Shown here piece after piece: positions 33,713 to 46,030 of a stretch of DNA of 64,000 nt. The DNA is from Coniferiporia sulphurascens. Taxonomy: Eukaryota; Basidiomycota; Agaricomycetes; Hymenochaetales; Hymenochaetaceae. The notes below the pieces were generated by a model that made no database searches, was not told the origin of the DNA, and saw only the letters and a list, made by a program, of their open reading frames with translations. A program made the translations under genes and the position numbers. The stretch lies in assembly GCA_002794785.1 (NCBI GenBank), contig NBBA01000013.1, positions 1,288,455 through 1,352,454 on the forward strand, read 5' to 3'. How positions within the stretch are numbered: the stretch's first letter is position 1; each line of letters opens with the position of its first letter.

Positions 33713-35036
33713 TCACGGGGAGTCGAGGAACTGGCGCAGGTCAAACTGTGGGACGTACTGCTGGAGAAGATATTTAGTTTTAAAAGCGGTCTTCTTACTT
33801 TATAGAGACCACTAACCTCGGCGTCAACTTTCTCCACCTTAACTGAGCTTCCTGCTTTCAACGACGGGGCCATCGGTTCCTCGACGCCTGCAGTATCGTC
33901 TAGTGGAAGGGATACCCCGGCGGGCCATAGTGATGGAGGCGGAATCCTCAAGTCGACATCCCGCATAGTCAACCAGACCGCAGCCGTCTGGCGCACATAT
34001 AGCTCGGCGAGGGACGTGGCAGGCTGGCCCATATGATCTGAGAGAGAGAAGAAAGAGGTCACGTCAGAATACGATGCATGTACTCTCCAAGATAGGTTCA
34101 TACACAATATGGCGCTATTCACTTGGTCAGCGACGGCCTCCCGGCGCCCTTGTTCCATGTACTTTGATATTTGACTATTCTCTGGTACGCGATATGCAAG
34201 CAGCCCACCGACACTGTTGAGCTCCTTACGATACAAATCACGGTCTCGCACATCGCGCAATGACTCGACCGATGCATACAGTCGCTGCGCGCGGTGCAGG
34301 AGTTCGGTTTGTTGCGTGGAATAGGCGTCCGACGAGCGCTCCGCGACCGCGGAGGAGCCGGAATTGCTCGCGGAGTTAGAGCCGCGCTGGGGGTCGGATA
34401 CGTATGGGAGGGGGATCGTCCGAGCCGCCTCTATGAATGCCAATATGCGGAGATTGAGCGCAATGTGGATGGGCTTTGTGGAGAGCTGCGAGGTGTAGTT
34501 CACCCTTGCGAAAGGAGACAGGGCATTAGGTCTAAGCACATGCGAGGAGGAAGGTGCGTCTTCGTCGTGCTCCTGCAGAACGGAAGGGAAATGCGTGTTC
34601 AGGAGCTGCGTTGCCTCGTCAACCCGCCCTGAGAGTATGTGAAACCTGATCTCTGCAAGGAGTCAGCAAGGCAAGAGAGAGTCGGATAGGGTCATGCACA
34701 CCTCGTCTCATCTGCACAAGCCTCAGCACTTCCTCGGAAATCTCAACGGCCTTCATGTCTTCAACAGCCCCGTCCTCGATGCCGTCCATACCATCGTGTG
34801 AGTCGTCCGTTCCTGCGGTTGCGTCGCCCGCCAGACCCTCAAGAATCCTCTCTGAGTTCACTATCCCAGCTGAGTCCGCTGCAAATGCGCGCGCCGTGTC
34901 AATGTACGAGTTGTGCAGGAGGTAGTCGAGTACTAGCTCGCGCTGTGCACAATGAGCACACGAGACACATGCCACGTCGATGGAGAGAGCTCACCAGAGA
35001 CTGCGGCGAGGGCTGGAACACAGAGCTCGCAGACAT
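33713..35036 (-). CDS. LisH-CTLH-CRA domain protein (Gid8/RanBPM type), 366 aa, five exons
   Basis: Exons on the minus strand: 35036-34995, 34942-34702, 34652-34104, 34037-33817, 33760-33713, total 1101 nt. The N-terminus has a LisH dimerisation motif (LVLDYLLHNSYIDTARAFA, about residues 17-35), followed after an acidic linker by CTLH (EVLRLVQMRREIRFHILSGRVDEATQLLN) and a CRA region with a helix reading KPIHIALNLRILAFIEAAR. These modules scaffold the GID/CTLH ubiquitin ligase and RanBPM-type proteins. There is no SPRY domain within the call. The 66-nt intron at 34103-34038 is frame-neutral and is called because removing it restores the conserved ILYHMGQP junction. The start is uncertain: an in-frame stretch reading NVNNWEVGPI lies upstream of the chosen ATG, implying an unlocated first exon. 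Confidence 0.85.
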
Positions 35037-36137
35037 TATGGGGCCAACCTCCCAGTTATTGACGTTCAGCTAGAGTCGCCTGTGTGTGAGCTGAGGGCAG
35101 TGAGAATTAACATGGGCTGAGAGTTGTGGAAGTCACGGTGCGTAGAAAGGGCGGTGGACTCGAGGCTCTTTGTGACGAATGCTTACTACATCATGTCACG
35201 CCGCGTTTGTTCCAACGATTCGGACCGGTGATTCGGTGAACGCTGATCTTCCCAGTTACTATACGCGGCTCGGAGAAGATTTCAAGTCACCGTTAATACT
35301 ACTAGACCTCTATCGTCCACTACTTACATTACTACACCTTGGATTTCAAGCCTGCTGTGAACGCGTATTTATTGCTGAGTATGACACCAGGCCCTCAGAG
35401 GGATTTTTAGTAGTACATTTTATTGTCACGCGCTTCCCATTCTCGAAGCATGCCAGACACAGGCACTGCCAGTAGCTGCGTAAACATCTTCTAGAATTGA
35501 GTAATCTGAGTCCTGAAGTACCGATGGGAATTCTTCTTAAGGCCACCTTATCATAGCAGAAGCAACTACCTGTCGAAGTGGAACACTACCGTGACTCCGC
35601 CTAGAATACCGTCCCTTTTTGCGAAGCCGCATCCTTCTGGTATGATAATACAGTATATGTGGGGAACCCACATAGGAAAATCAAAGCTACACCATATCAG
35701 CTTAATCATGGTAGAGAAAAGAGGTGGCTTTTCTTCAAGGCTGGCTTGAAGGGTAGGAAGATGCTCTCACCGCGGGGGAGGGGGGTGGGGGGCACGGCAA
35801 GTAAGCTAGCTTTTCGGAAGCCTGCCCCGATAACTGGTAGGCTTTGTTTCCCAATAACATACAATGCACAGATTATCACGGGGACGATACACCATATAAT
35901 ATATATATATGGTCCTCCTTCGTATTCTTCATATGGTTTCTATCAGGCTATTTACGCTCTACGACTTTCATGTTGGAAGAGTTTCAAGGCGCTATTACAA
36001 GCATATTAACGGGACCGCAACTCGTCTGTAGAGATCCGTTGAATAATGACGGGGGGAAAGGAGATAAGGTCCGTGAAAACCAGGGAATTAAGCAGACGAG
36101 ATACGCCCAGACCCCTGAAATATAACGTTTACTCTTC
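35037..36137. other. Intergenic, with a repeat remnant
   Basis: No gene recognised. At 35753-35770 is an 18-bp sequence, GTAGGAAGATGCTCTCAC, repeated exactly at 38254-38271 on the other side of the F-box gene; sequence after both copies is also partly similar (a run of G, then CCCCGATAA). Confidence 0.5.
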
Positions 36138-36374
36138 CTACTCCATCCAGATCACATCTTTTCCTTCAAAAAATGAACGGACGGTGTCCTCGCTCAAAGA
36201 ACTGCACCATTTGAATGTGACTTTCTTCAACGCGTCCCATTTACCCTGTTCCTCAAGCAGCTTTTTGAAGGATCTTAGCTCTACCTCATCGAGGGCATCG
36301 CATTGCAAGAAGCAGACATCCTTCAGTCGCGGGAGCCTCCGAGTCATACAGGTTCGGGAATTGTAGCTGCTTTT
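36138..36374 (-). pseudogene. C-terminal continuation of the F-box-like gene beyond an in-frame stop
   Basis: Directly after the TGA at 36375-36377 the same reading frame stays open to a stop at 36138. It encodes a leucine-rich end (RRLPRLKDVCFLQCDALDEVELRS... then GKDVIWME) of the kind that closes basidiomycete F-box/LRR proteins. No GT-AG intron of sensible length removes the TGA. Either the gene is truncated by a nonsense mutation or there is a local sequence or splice subtlety I cannot resolve. Confidence 0.5.
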
Positions 36375-37679
36375 TCATATGCTGGGCTTCAAGTGAGGCA
36401 TCTCGAGGGTAATACTGCGCAGGTTTTCAAAAGATGCATGTATGATCTCGTTACCGAAGTGGTGGCCTGAGTCCGCGATCTTCTCCGATGTACACGCCTC
36501 ATAGCTGAAGACCTCGACATTCATGTACTGCTCGTAGGAAAGTGGAAGGACACAATCTAGCCAGACATCTCCTCCCACATCAACGATACCCGTGTCTTCG
36601 TCGGCACATACATACAGCTTTTTGAGGCTCGGAAAGTGAAGTGCCTTCAAGAAAGGCAGGAGGCTCTGCGCGGTCAACTGACGAGCAAAAAACGTAAAAG
36701 TCTGAAGGTTCGGAAGAATCGTTTCTGGAAGTGTATGGTCATCATCCTTTGTGGATGGTGTAAAGAATTCAACAAGTAAGCAGAAATTCTCAAGAAGAGG
36801 GCTCGATTGCAAGAAATCGAGCAGCAGGTTCATATCGTATACCCTCTCTAACACGGCATCAGGGTCATTGCATTCCTTGATGTCCAAGGCCAGCGTCGTC
36901 AGTGGTGGGGCGAAATGTAAGAAGGGACACGGGATCAAGTTATACACCGTGAGGTCGGTCAAATTCGGCAAGTACCAGGTCGCGTAAAAGTGCATTAGCG
37001 GTTCAGACTGGTCGATCATGCTTTCCGTACCATATTCCTCGAGACTCTGCGACCTTGGATACAAGAGCGCAGCGCTTTTTAGCCGTGGGAGGTTGAGACC
37101 AGTACTGTATCGGGATATATCCTGGAACAGTCCCAGCCAATCGTCACCATACAATTCTTCCATTGAAAAAGAGACGCACTCCCAACGATATGCCTCCGGA
37201 ACCAATACGCCTAAGACTTCAACACCATTCGGAAAGGTTATGTCAGGGCTTAAATCAAGTTCCACATCCAACCCGGCACCCTTGCTATGCTTTAAGCTGA
37301 CCTGGAGCTGCCCGAGGCTGGTATTGTAGAAATTCCCGATATTGTTCCATAAAAGTGGATTACGCATCGCGATATCATGGAACTGCTTGTTTACCATAGA
37401 GAGGTCGATTGCCGTTCGGATGTCTTCGAAACACGCCATTTCAAAAATAATATCGAGGATTTCAACGGGTGTCATGCTCATCCCTTGGGATAGAATCATA
37501 GACTTATGATTGGCTTCCGCCGACGATATCTTCCTTTCCAGCGAGTTTGTGAGGCAGCTTAAAGTGCTCAAAAGGTGCTTGAGTTCCTTAAGAGTCGACT
37601 TCAGCCCTGTGCGGGTCAGCATTTGAGGATCCATAATATCCATGCTAGCAATCGCGTCTCCTTGACGTCTAAAACACAT
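36375..37679 (-). CDS. F-box-like / leucine-rich protein, 434 aa
   Basis: A single long frame on the minus strand from ATG 37679. After an N-terminal coiled-coil-like stretch (LKELKHLLSTLSCLTNSLERKI) comes an F-box-like motif with the typical PVEILDIIFEMA...MVNKQFHDIAMRNPLLWNNI pattern (about residues 70-112), then irregular leucine-rich repeats (LPNLTDLTVYNL, FPSLKKLYV, FENLRSITLEM). Such proteins are abundant and rapidly evolving in Agaricomycetes, where the F-box recruits substrates to SCF ubiquitin ligases. The frame ends in TGA at 36375-36377, but homologous-looking sequence continues in the same frame to 36138. An upstream exon before 37679 is possible. Confidence 0.75.
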   Translation of the reverse strand: MCFRRQGDAIASMDIMDPQMLTRTGLKSTLKELKHLLSTLSCLTNSLERKISSAEANHKSMILSQGMSMTPVEILDIIFEMACFEDIRTAIDLSMVNKQFHDIAMRNPLLWNNIGNFYNTSLGQLQVSLKHSKGAGLDVELDLSPDITFPNGVEVLGVLVPEAYRWECVSFSMEELYGDDWLGLFQDISRYSTGLNLPRLKSAALLYPRSQSLEEYGTESMIDQSEPLMHFYATWYLPNLTDLTVYNLIPCPFLHFAPPLTTLALDIKECNDPDAVLERVYDMNLLLDFLQSSPLLENFCLLVEFFTPSTKDDDHTLPETILPNLQTFTFFARQLTAQSLLPFLKALHFPSLKKLYVCADEDTGIVDVGGDVWLDCVLPLSYEQYMNVEVFSYEACTSEKIADSGHHFGNEIIHASFENLRSITLEMPHLKPSI

Positions 37680-38327
37680 TACAGCCGGCCGAAGCGATTA
37701 GCTTTTGAGACAGCAAAATAGAGAAAACGACCTACGGCACCGGGAAGCAGTTGCTCCACATTTGGTCTAAGTTCATTGGGAAATCCGCACTTTCCAACAC
37801 CCTTATGACTCTCATGAGTTCATAGATGGACTTTGAGTCTATACTCGCGGGTTGGTGATGTGACGAAGCTTTTATTTTACGGGGCTTCCGAGTCTGACCA
37901 ATCTCTTTTCACGCTGTAAAACGACGAATTGTAGACTTGCGTACGGGCCCTGCTATTCCTGCTTCGACAAGTTGATAGAGCGAGAGCGAAAAAGTGTATC
38001 TCTGGAACTATGCTGCTTTTTGTATTCGAGATCCTCTTGACGGTCCGACGCTTGTCCAAACGAACCAAAGCGGTGTAAGAAGGCCAGAAAACGAACCCAG
38101 GCCTGAGATAGAGTGTGCGAGTTGTATTGGTTCAAGTATCCAAGCTGATATGCGGTTATAAAAGGGAGAGGATAATTCAGCAATCCAACGGTGGACGTGG
38201 TTTTGAGCTTTCCAATCCACAAAGGGCCACCGTCTTTGTTCAAAGCTGACTTAGTAGGAAGATGCTCTCACGGGGGCACAAGCCAGGTCACCCCGATAAT
38301 TGCCTCAATTACTAATTCGATCATATA
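37680..38327. other. Intergenic upstream of the F-box-like gene
   Basis: No coding exon supported. It holds the second exact copy of an 18-bp repeat (38254-38271) and abuts the MITE at 38328. Confidence 0.5.
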
Positions 38328-38865
38328 CAGTCGAACCTCCCATAACGGGTACCTCTCATAGTTTGGGGCTTCCACCAAGTTGGTAGTCACGAAATCCCTA
38401 TGTTATAACGGATGTATTTTATAATGCATAACGGATAGCCAAATGGCAAAATTTTATCCATTATGGGAGGTTATTGATGCAAATTTGCAAGTCTGTATTG
38501 CTTTTTGTTTGCTTTTTGTGTCCTTCCACTAAGTCCATAACGGATGGGGTATATCATATACTCAAAAATCCAACCACATACTCCTCTCAGAGGACTAGCA
38601 TTATTCCTACTCCCTAAATCCTGGTTTGAATCTCATTTCACAACACTGGCGGTCTCTTTGTTGGCAGCTGCAGGCCCACAACAAAAGGACCTGGCTTGTT
38701 CATTGCTCAGAGAAATGAATACTACATGTTTCACCCAAGCACGCTTTTGAAGAAAAAATTTATAACTAATTACATAATAATTTGGACCTCTCATAGTGGG
38801 ATAACCTCTCATAACGGATATTTTTGTGTTCCACCGACCTCCATCCGTTATGGGAGGTTCGACTG
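38328..38865. mobile_element. Pogo/Tc1-mariner-like MITE, 538 bp, TA target duplication
   Basis: Terminal inverted repeats CAGTCGAACCTCCCATAACGG... (38328 onward) and ...CCGTTATGGGAGGTTCGACTG (ending 38865), with dinucleotide TA on both outer sides (38326-38327 and 38866-38867). CAGT...-type ends and TA duplication are characteristic of pogo/Fot1/Tigger-type elements. Further CCTCTCATAACGG motifs are scattered near both ends as subterminal repeats. No transposase frame is present, so it is non-autonomous. Confidence 0.92.
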
Positions 38866-39056
38866 TACTGTACTTGGGAATCCGCCTCGATTTATGAAAT
38901 TAAGTTTTGAACGTTTTTGTTTCAATGAATCAGCGGGACAACCCTAGTACGCGCTGCTTAGCCCGAAATAATCTTTGTTCTCTGCGCGCCCATGTAGTAC
39001 AAGTCTATATTATCCAAATAAAAACCTATCGCTATCGCTACATCTGACTTTCATGT

Positions 39057-41124
39057 CTACACCCTATCGAACCAGGCAATCGCGCCATCTCTTACACTGA
39101 CACCTCCGCCCCTCGTCCCCTCCATATCTCCCACCCCATAAAACCCAAAGCCTTCAGTGACGCCCCTTGCATTAACCACAAACGACACCTGTCCCCCGTG
39201 CTCGAACGTCTCGAAAGGTGTCTTCGAAGCCCCGTATCCATCCGGGAATAGCGCAGTAAGCGCAATATCAAACGTATTTCCCTCCGCGTACACAAGACGC
39301 ACATGCGAGGACCCCAGGCGGGGCCACGCACCGAAGAGCTGCGGTGCTTCCGCCCCAGGTGGCATTGGTGCGCCGCGTGAGGAGTCCACAGCGCGGAACG
39401 CCGACAGGACTTCAGTGCAGTAATGTGAACTCGCCGTGGGTTCGCAAAGCGTGAAGGCGCCATAACCCGAATTGTTGTACGTCCCTGCGTACGCTGCAAG
39501 GGGAAGCGGAGTCGTGTAATTGCGCGGCACGGGCGTCGGAGAAGACGGAGGCCTAAACAGGATCGAATCAAGTTAGCTGATCACAGACCAGCGCTGGGGT
39601 TAGAGTGGGAAATAGACGCGCACTCTCCTGCGCTAAATATATGTGACAGGCCCAACAGATCCTCGGCAATACGAGTACTGAGGGCAAGGGCAACCCTGCC
39701 CGTACTCCCGGTGTTCAAGATGACTGCTACACCGAAATCATCGCCGGGGAAGAAAGACACGATGCTTGATATGCCGGGGAAAGCCCCACCATGCGATACA
39801 ACCTGTAAACAGAGAAGAAACATTCACTTCCCCATATGGCGGACACGTATTAGGTTGAAACCTTCCTCGTGTCCCTGGTAAGAAGACCTCTGCCAACCCA
39901 TACCGTATCCAGTTATTGAGAATCCGGGTTCTGAAGCTTTGCCCTGGTCGATTGTACTCGAAATTGTAACGGCATCAAAGACAGATCTGGAGATAATGCT
40001 CGTGCCTGTGATAGGATCGATTCCAGAATTTAGAAGCATCCTTATCCACTTCGACTATGCGGTAATGAAGTTTAGTCAATGACACAGAAAAAAACAAGCA
40101 AGCACGCCGACCAGGTCTACTACACTTGTTATGACACCTCCGGGGCCCGCATTGAACTCCCTCGCCTCCTCCAAATTTGGGATTCTCTGCCCATGCATGT
40201 TCCATGTCTGAGTTTGCCTTCCGGTCAGTCTAGCCGAAAGTGGAGAGAATGTTGTCGAGTTCATGCCGAGAGGATTAAATATCCGTTCTGTTGCAAAGTC
40301 GACATACGAGCCGGCGTATTTTGTTATGATATGAGCTCCTATCATGTACATCTGCATTCGTTCAGAACGTACTGTAAACTTCGAAAATAGAAATAGTCCT
40401 TACTTGGTTATTATAAGAAATTTTTTGTCTCAACTCATGCGCTAGACGGAGGTATTTCAAGCGGCGGGCAATATCCGTAGTTGAGTCTCCAGGACTATAC
40501 GAGCTATCGTGCCTGTGGAGTTACCATCACGATTCAGATACGCTCGAACAAAACATAATTTGGCAAGACTACCTCGGCATGCCGCTCATATGAGATAAGA
40601 TATCCCGGAAATTGGCTTTCTTGCTTGCCCATTTATCCTGGAGTTCCCATTCTCCCGGAAGGGTATCCTTGATCCTCGTCTCCCAGTTCAACTCTGAGAG
40701 CGCGCCTGGTAAGGGCGTGCTGTTCTTCCCGTGTGCATAGTCATCAAACAAGATGCCCAGAGATGAAGAGAGGAAGGCTTTGGAACATGAGGCAATGCCG
40801 AACAAGGTCTATGAAAGGTAAGAAGAATTCACACTCTGAGGTGAATAAATAACGAACGTCAGTTGTCATCCGCTCGCCGTCCTCCGTTTTGACTCCATAC
40901 GCGCCGAGCTCAACTTCACCGCCTGGTTTCACGACCGCTATAGCAGCTCCCTTGACATTCCAAAGGTCCATCAAATGGTGTGCATAATCTGTAAACTCGG
41001 GAGACAAAATCTTTTCGCGTCTTTGGACAACCCCTGAGCCATCTGCAAGCCGAAGCGGTACTTGAGTTTCCTGCGCGACGGCACGCAGAGCCACAGTGCA
41101 CAGAAGGAAACGCAACACAAGCAT
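39057..41124 (-). CDS. Secreted serine beta-lactamase-like hydrolase (class C / penicillin-binding-protein fold), 578 aa
   Basis: Seven exons on the minus strand: 41124-40858, 40808-40573, 40512-40404, 40351-40112, 40054-39845, 39802-39624, 39552-39057, total 1737 nt. It starts with a clear signal peptide (MLVLRFLLCTVALRAVAQ), so it is secreted or wall-associated. The catalytic set of the family is complete: S96-C-S-K99 (SxxK), Y201-N-N203 (YxN) and H358-G-G360 in the position of KTG. A C-terminal beta-rich lipocalin-like region (YAGTYNNSGYG...) follows, as in many fungal members. Such enzymes act as esterases, peptidases or lactonases rather than true antibiotic-resistance proteins; the substrate is unknown. 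Intron 5 is short (42 nt) with a GTCCGC donor, the least certain junction. Confidence 0.9.
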
Positions 41125-41703
41125 AGAAATAGACGTTCTGATAACCGTTCAAAACGCCCAATGTCTGACTTCAATTCACCGAGGTTGAAAATTCGTAGCC
41201 GGTTGTAGTGGCGGAAAGAAACTTAACCGGGTTGCGCGATAAACGCGCATGGTACATTGCTGGAGCACGCGTAGTCCGCATTTGACCCGATCACCATATT
41301 AGCCGATCCTCGCGAGCCAAGTTCCAACTTCTTGAATGCTAAAAGCAAATCTTCTCATTTTCATTCCTGTCTTCTAAGCTAGTGAGGCAGTATTTAATCG
41401 CGAAGCCACGCAGTGAAAGATTGACCTCAACCATATCTCTGTCTTCTTTCATTACACATAAAATGTACGTCCCTTCACACTTGGCAACCAAAGAAGTCAT
41501 CCAATCTGATCTTTTAAAAATTTAACATCCTTCAATCGGTCAGCGCACTAACATGCATGCAGCAGAAGGTAAAAAATGATACAGGTCCGTTCAAAGCATA
41601 AAAAGCAAAGCGAGACCATCTAGATCTACACGAATACAATAAGAAAGATGCTTATTCCATCAAACATGATCCATTGTCATTTATATCAAACCACTTTGGG
41701 CCG
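41125..41703. other. Intergenic, no gene recognised
   Basis: Upstream region of the beta-lactamase-like gene and 3' flank of the transhydrogenase gene. Nothing further visible. Confidence 0.5.
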
Positions 41704-44700
41704 TCAGTTGCGGGATTCCAATCCGCGCTTGATAGCTATAAATAAAACCTCAGAACACAAGAACACAATGAGAAGTGAAAATGTTCCTCACCGTCGCAAG
41801 AATCCTTCGCATCGCCGAACAACATCTTCGTTCCCGGCATGTAGAACATTGGGTTCGGGACGTCCGCTACGAACGTAATCAGTCAGACTCACAGCCCATT
41901 AAAAAATCACCTATATTCGTATGACTCACCATAGCCGCTGGCCATCCCGCGCTTCATAACAACCACTTGTTTACTCTTCCATGCGTGCAACACAGGCATA
42001 CCCGCGATGGAGGAACCGGGCTCGAGCGCAATCGGGTTTACGGTGTCATTCGCACCAATGACCAAGGTGACGTCCGTGTCCGAGAAGTCATCGTTTATTT
42101 CGTCCATCTCCAGGACGACTGAACGGGTGTAAAAAGGTTAGGGCTGTACCCATGCAATGAGGCGAAGAAAGGGCGTACTGTCGTAGGGGACTGACGCCTC
42201 GGCTAGTAGGACGTTGCACTGGCCCGGCATGCGCCCAGCGACAGGGTGGATCGCAAATCGAACGTTCACGCCCTTCGCACGAAGCATGCGAGTTATGTCT
42301 GAAATGGCATACTGCGCCTTCGCAACAGCCATCCCATATCCTACAACCTATGTGATAGCCATACTTCAGAATTCGGGGTACAAAGCACAAAAACGAACAA
42401 CGTACAAGAATGACATTCTCAGCATTGAGCAGAGCATCCACCGTCTCATCAGCCGTCGTTTTAGTGATTTGTCCCTCTATCTTGTAATCAGATTGAGCGG
42501 CAGGGGCGATACCGCCGAATAGGACATTCGTCAAAGACCTGTTCATGGCCACACACTGTCCGAAATATAAGTGGTTGGAATTAGGAGAAAATATCGGTGT
42601 AGATTACCATGATATAAGAAAGGATGGAACCGCTGACTCCAATCAACGAACCGACGGTAGTAAGTAGAGGATTGTCAAGCATAAAACCTTCAGCGACAAG
42701 TGCAAATCCGGAGTACGCATTCAGGACCGTGATGACCACAGCTATCGAAATTGCCTCGTCACAGCCTGCTCTCAAGAATGGAATAAGCGATTATGAAACG
42801 CACGCATGTCGGCACCGCCGATTGCGGCAGTTGTCGTATACCCCTTCAAGAAGCTGAGCACTGTGTTCGCAGCGAGGCATCCTGCAGCAATCATCGGTGC
42901 ACCCGGTGCCATAGTGACGAACGCGCCCATTGTGGCCAAATTCGCACCGAGAAGCGACGAGTTGACTAGGTGCTTGCCGGGAAGGGCGAGCGGGCGAGAC
43001 GACATGCGTCCCGCAAGCTTGAGGAACGCTACGATGGATCCCGCGAACGTTACACCGCCTATCCCAGAAAACAAAGAATGAATTAGAATCCAGGACCAAA
43101 GCATCCGAAATACGCAACCCACCAATGAGAACACCCAAGTATGCGGTTACGAGGTGTAGAGTTGTGATATAACTGACATCAGCCAGCACGCTGCCGATAC
43201 TCGTAAGCACTGCAGCCAGCCCAACCACTGAGTGCAGCGCGGCGACCATCTGCGGTAGCTCTGTCGGAGTAATGCGCCGACCAAGTAGTCCACCTATTCA
43301 AATGGCGGCCTGAGTACCTATGGAAATGCGTCTTCACTAAAAAAACAGTACGTACCGATTAGACTCCCGATTCCTGCTACTCCTGCGAATTGTACGAGCA
43401 CCTCAGGCGAGAATCCAACAGCAAGAAGGGACGAGAGAATTCCAGAGCTGACTCCCAGGATACCAAGGATGTTGCCTTGCCGGGCTGTCAACTGCGACGC
43501 AAGACCGGAAAGCGAGCCTGAAAAAGATCGCCCAGCTCAGCAAGCCTCGAATCACATTAGAAAAACATAGACACTCACTAATGCACAAGACACTGCTGAC
43601 CAGATAACCCCCTTGAACGAGACCAGCCATACCGGTGCTCGCGGCAGCAATGTATCCACCACCGAATAGAACACCTGGGATCGCGTACAGCCAGGGGTAC
43701 TCAGGAGGGTCAGTCGGACCTAAAGTCGGTAGTCAATTTAAAGAAGTTTGGAGGCATGGCTATCATGTTTGAACGCTTACGTTTAAACATATCCAACATG
43801 CGTTTTGTAATAACAAATCCTCCGGAGACATTCACAAAGGCCAATAGAACGGATAGAGCCCCAAGCACCTGGGGGAATGTTCCAGGAAGGTATCCTCCGC
43901 CCATAACGAACAAGCCTCCCACACCAACCATACCTACAAAATGATAAGCTAATATTGACAGGAAGAAACGAAAAAAAGCTTACCAGAAATCGCATTCGTG
44001 ACGCTCATAAGTGGCGAGTGTAAAGCAGGAGATACGCCCCATACAACACGGTACCCGATCAACCCTGCAAGCCCGAATGTAAATACGTTGCTCATGAATT
44101 CCGGGCCTGTCGTCTTTCCCAGTACAAGGGCAGCACCCAACCCTGCGGTTACAGTCGCCACCTCGCGCGATGCCTTCTGCCAAGGCGTTATCGCGCGGGT
44201 TTCTGCTTCCCTTGCAGCTGCTGCTGCGGTGGGACTAGGGGTTGGAGGTACGGGAGGGGCGGGGCGGGGTGCAGTCGGAATAATCTCGCCGTTATGAGTA
44301 ACTATAGAGCCACGGACGACCTCGTCAGAAAGATCGATGCCGAAGTGCTGCTCCTGAGGTGACATTGAAAGGAGGAATTTGGTGATGTTGTTCGAGTAAA
44401 GCGTGGAGGATTGTGTGGGCAGTCGTGATGGAAGGTCAGAATAGCCTGTACGAAAAGCATGTCAGCGACAGGAACAAAGATAGACAGCGGATGGAAAGAA
44501 ACGCACCAATGATCTTTACACCCTCATACGTTGCCAATTGACCGGGAATAGTCGCCTCACAGTTTCCACCTGCCTCCGAAGCCAGGTCGACAATCACCGA
44601 CCCGGGTTTCATCGCAGCCACCATCTACTGCAAAATTAAAAGATTGGCCAGTAAATGAAGGAACAACCATACCTCCTTCGTGATCAGCTTCGGTGCGGGC

Positions 44701-46030
44701 TTGCCGGGAATCAGTGCTGTCGTGACTACGATGTCCACATCTCGACACTGTTCCATAAAGAGCTTCATTTCCGCCTCGATGAACTCCTTCGACATAACCT
44801 TCGCATACCCGCCCGCGCCAGAACCATCCTCGTTAATATCAACCTCTAAAAACTCCGCGCCGAGAGATTGCACTTGCTCACGCGCCGCAGGACGCGTGTC
44901 GAAGCCTCTGACAATCGCGCCGAGACGACGAGCCTAAGAAGCATGGTCAATATTTGCGCCAATAACCACCCCCACAGACGCGCGTACCGTAGCAATAGCA
45001 CTAAGTCCCGCAACACCTGCACCGATTACCAACACCTTGCAAGGTGGGATCTAATCCAATGGGATATAAACAAGATTAGAACTAAAGTATATTGTTTTAC
45101 GTACTTTGCTGGATGCACAAGAGACCACTCCGTCAGATAAGACAATTCCAGTAGTTTGCGTTTGCTTACCCTGCTGCTGTGACCTGACCAGTCAAAAACC
45201 GTCCAAAATGATTCGAAGCTTCTAAAACCGCCTTGTATCCTGCGATGTTCGCCATAGAGCTACGAAACCGGATTAGTTAATTCCCGATATCGAAGCCGGA
45301 TCACGCACCTCAGTGCATCAAAAACTTGTGCACGTGAGATCCGAGGAATCATATCCATAGCGAATGAAGTAGTCCCTCTGGCGGCCAGCGCATCCACGAC
45401 GGGTTTGTTTTGTGCGGGGTACAAAAAGGAGATGAGTGTCGTATCCTCCCGCAACGCGTCTACTTCGCCTTTGGGGCCATCGATACCTGGAGCGCGTACT
45501 TTAAGGAGAATGTCGCTCTCGTTCCATATTACACCGCGATCGACCAGAGTTGCGCCTGCCTTCGCGTACGCATCATCGGTAAACTGTGCTTCGGCACCCG
45601 CACCATGTTCGACGAGTACACGTGAGAACCCCTTCTTGAGCAACAGAGCGGCGTTTTGTGGAGTGATGGCGACCCTCCGCTCATTCGGATAGGTCTCAAG
45701 TGGAATGCCGACGGTGAGCGAAGAGTATGGAATCGCTACACGGGATCATTCGCTTATTCGACGGTCGTCCAGGTGTGAGTCATCTCACTCACCAGTTACT
45801 TTCGATTGGGATGGCTGTTCCTCGTTGTTCCATCTGCATGTCGGATGGTAGCATCTACGAATGTTAATCGCAGCTGTTGTGGACAGTGAGTATCCTTCTC
45901 CAGCACCGATCCGATCCTACGTTGTCAACGTACCTATGCGTGTCAAGCTCACCGAGAGCCGCGATGCTCCAGCGGAACGCGTCCACGAGCCAGACCCAAC
46001 CATCGGCTTCACTGTGGACGCCCAATACAT
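41704..46030 (-). CDS. NNT: Proton-translocating NAD(P)+ transhydrogenase (fused alpha-beta), many exons
   Basis: A large intron-rich gene for the inner mitochondrial membrane enzyme that uses the proton gradient to make NADPH from NADH. Read on the minus strand: domain I (NAD binding; [24 protein letters not shown] near 45.7 kb, [22 protein letters not shown] near 45.0 kb, [20 protein letters not shown] near 44.7 kb); a Pro-rich linker; the membrane domain (44.2-42.6 kb); and domain III (NADP binding; [41 protein letters not shown]). The last exon is tiny, ending [12 protein letters not shown] with the stop at 41704-41706. Every exon I checked is open and the domain order is that of eukaryotic fused enzymes, so the gene looks intact, about a thousand residues. 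The N-terminus is unsettled: a basic, Ser/Arg-rich first exon from ATG 46030 would supply a mitochondrial presequence, but two alternative splice paths fit; a start at 45854 is the minimal model. Confidence 0.88.
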
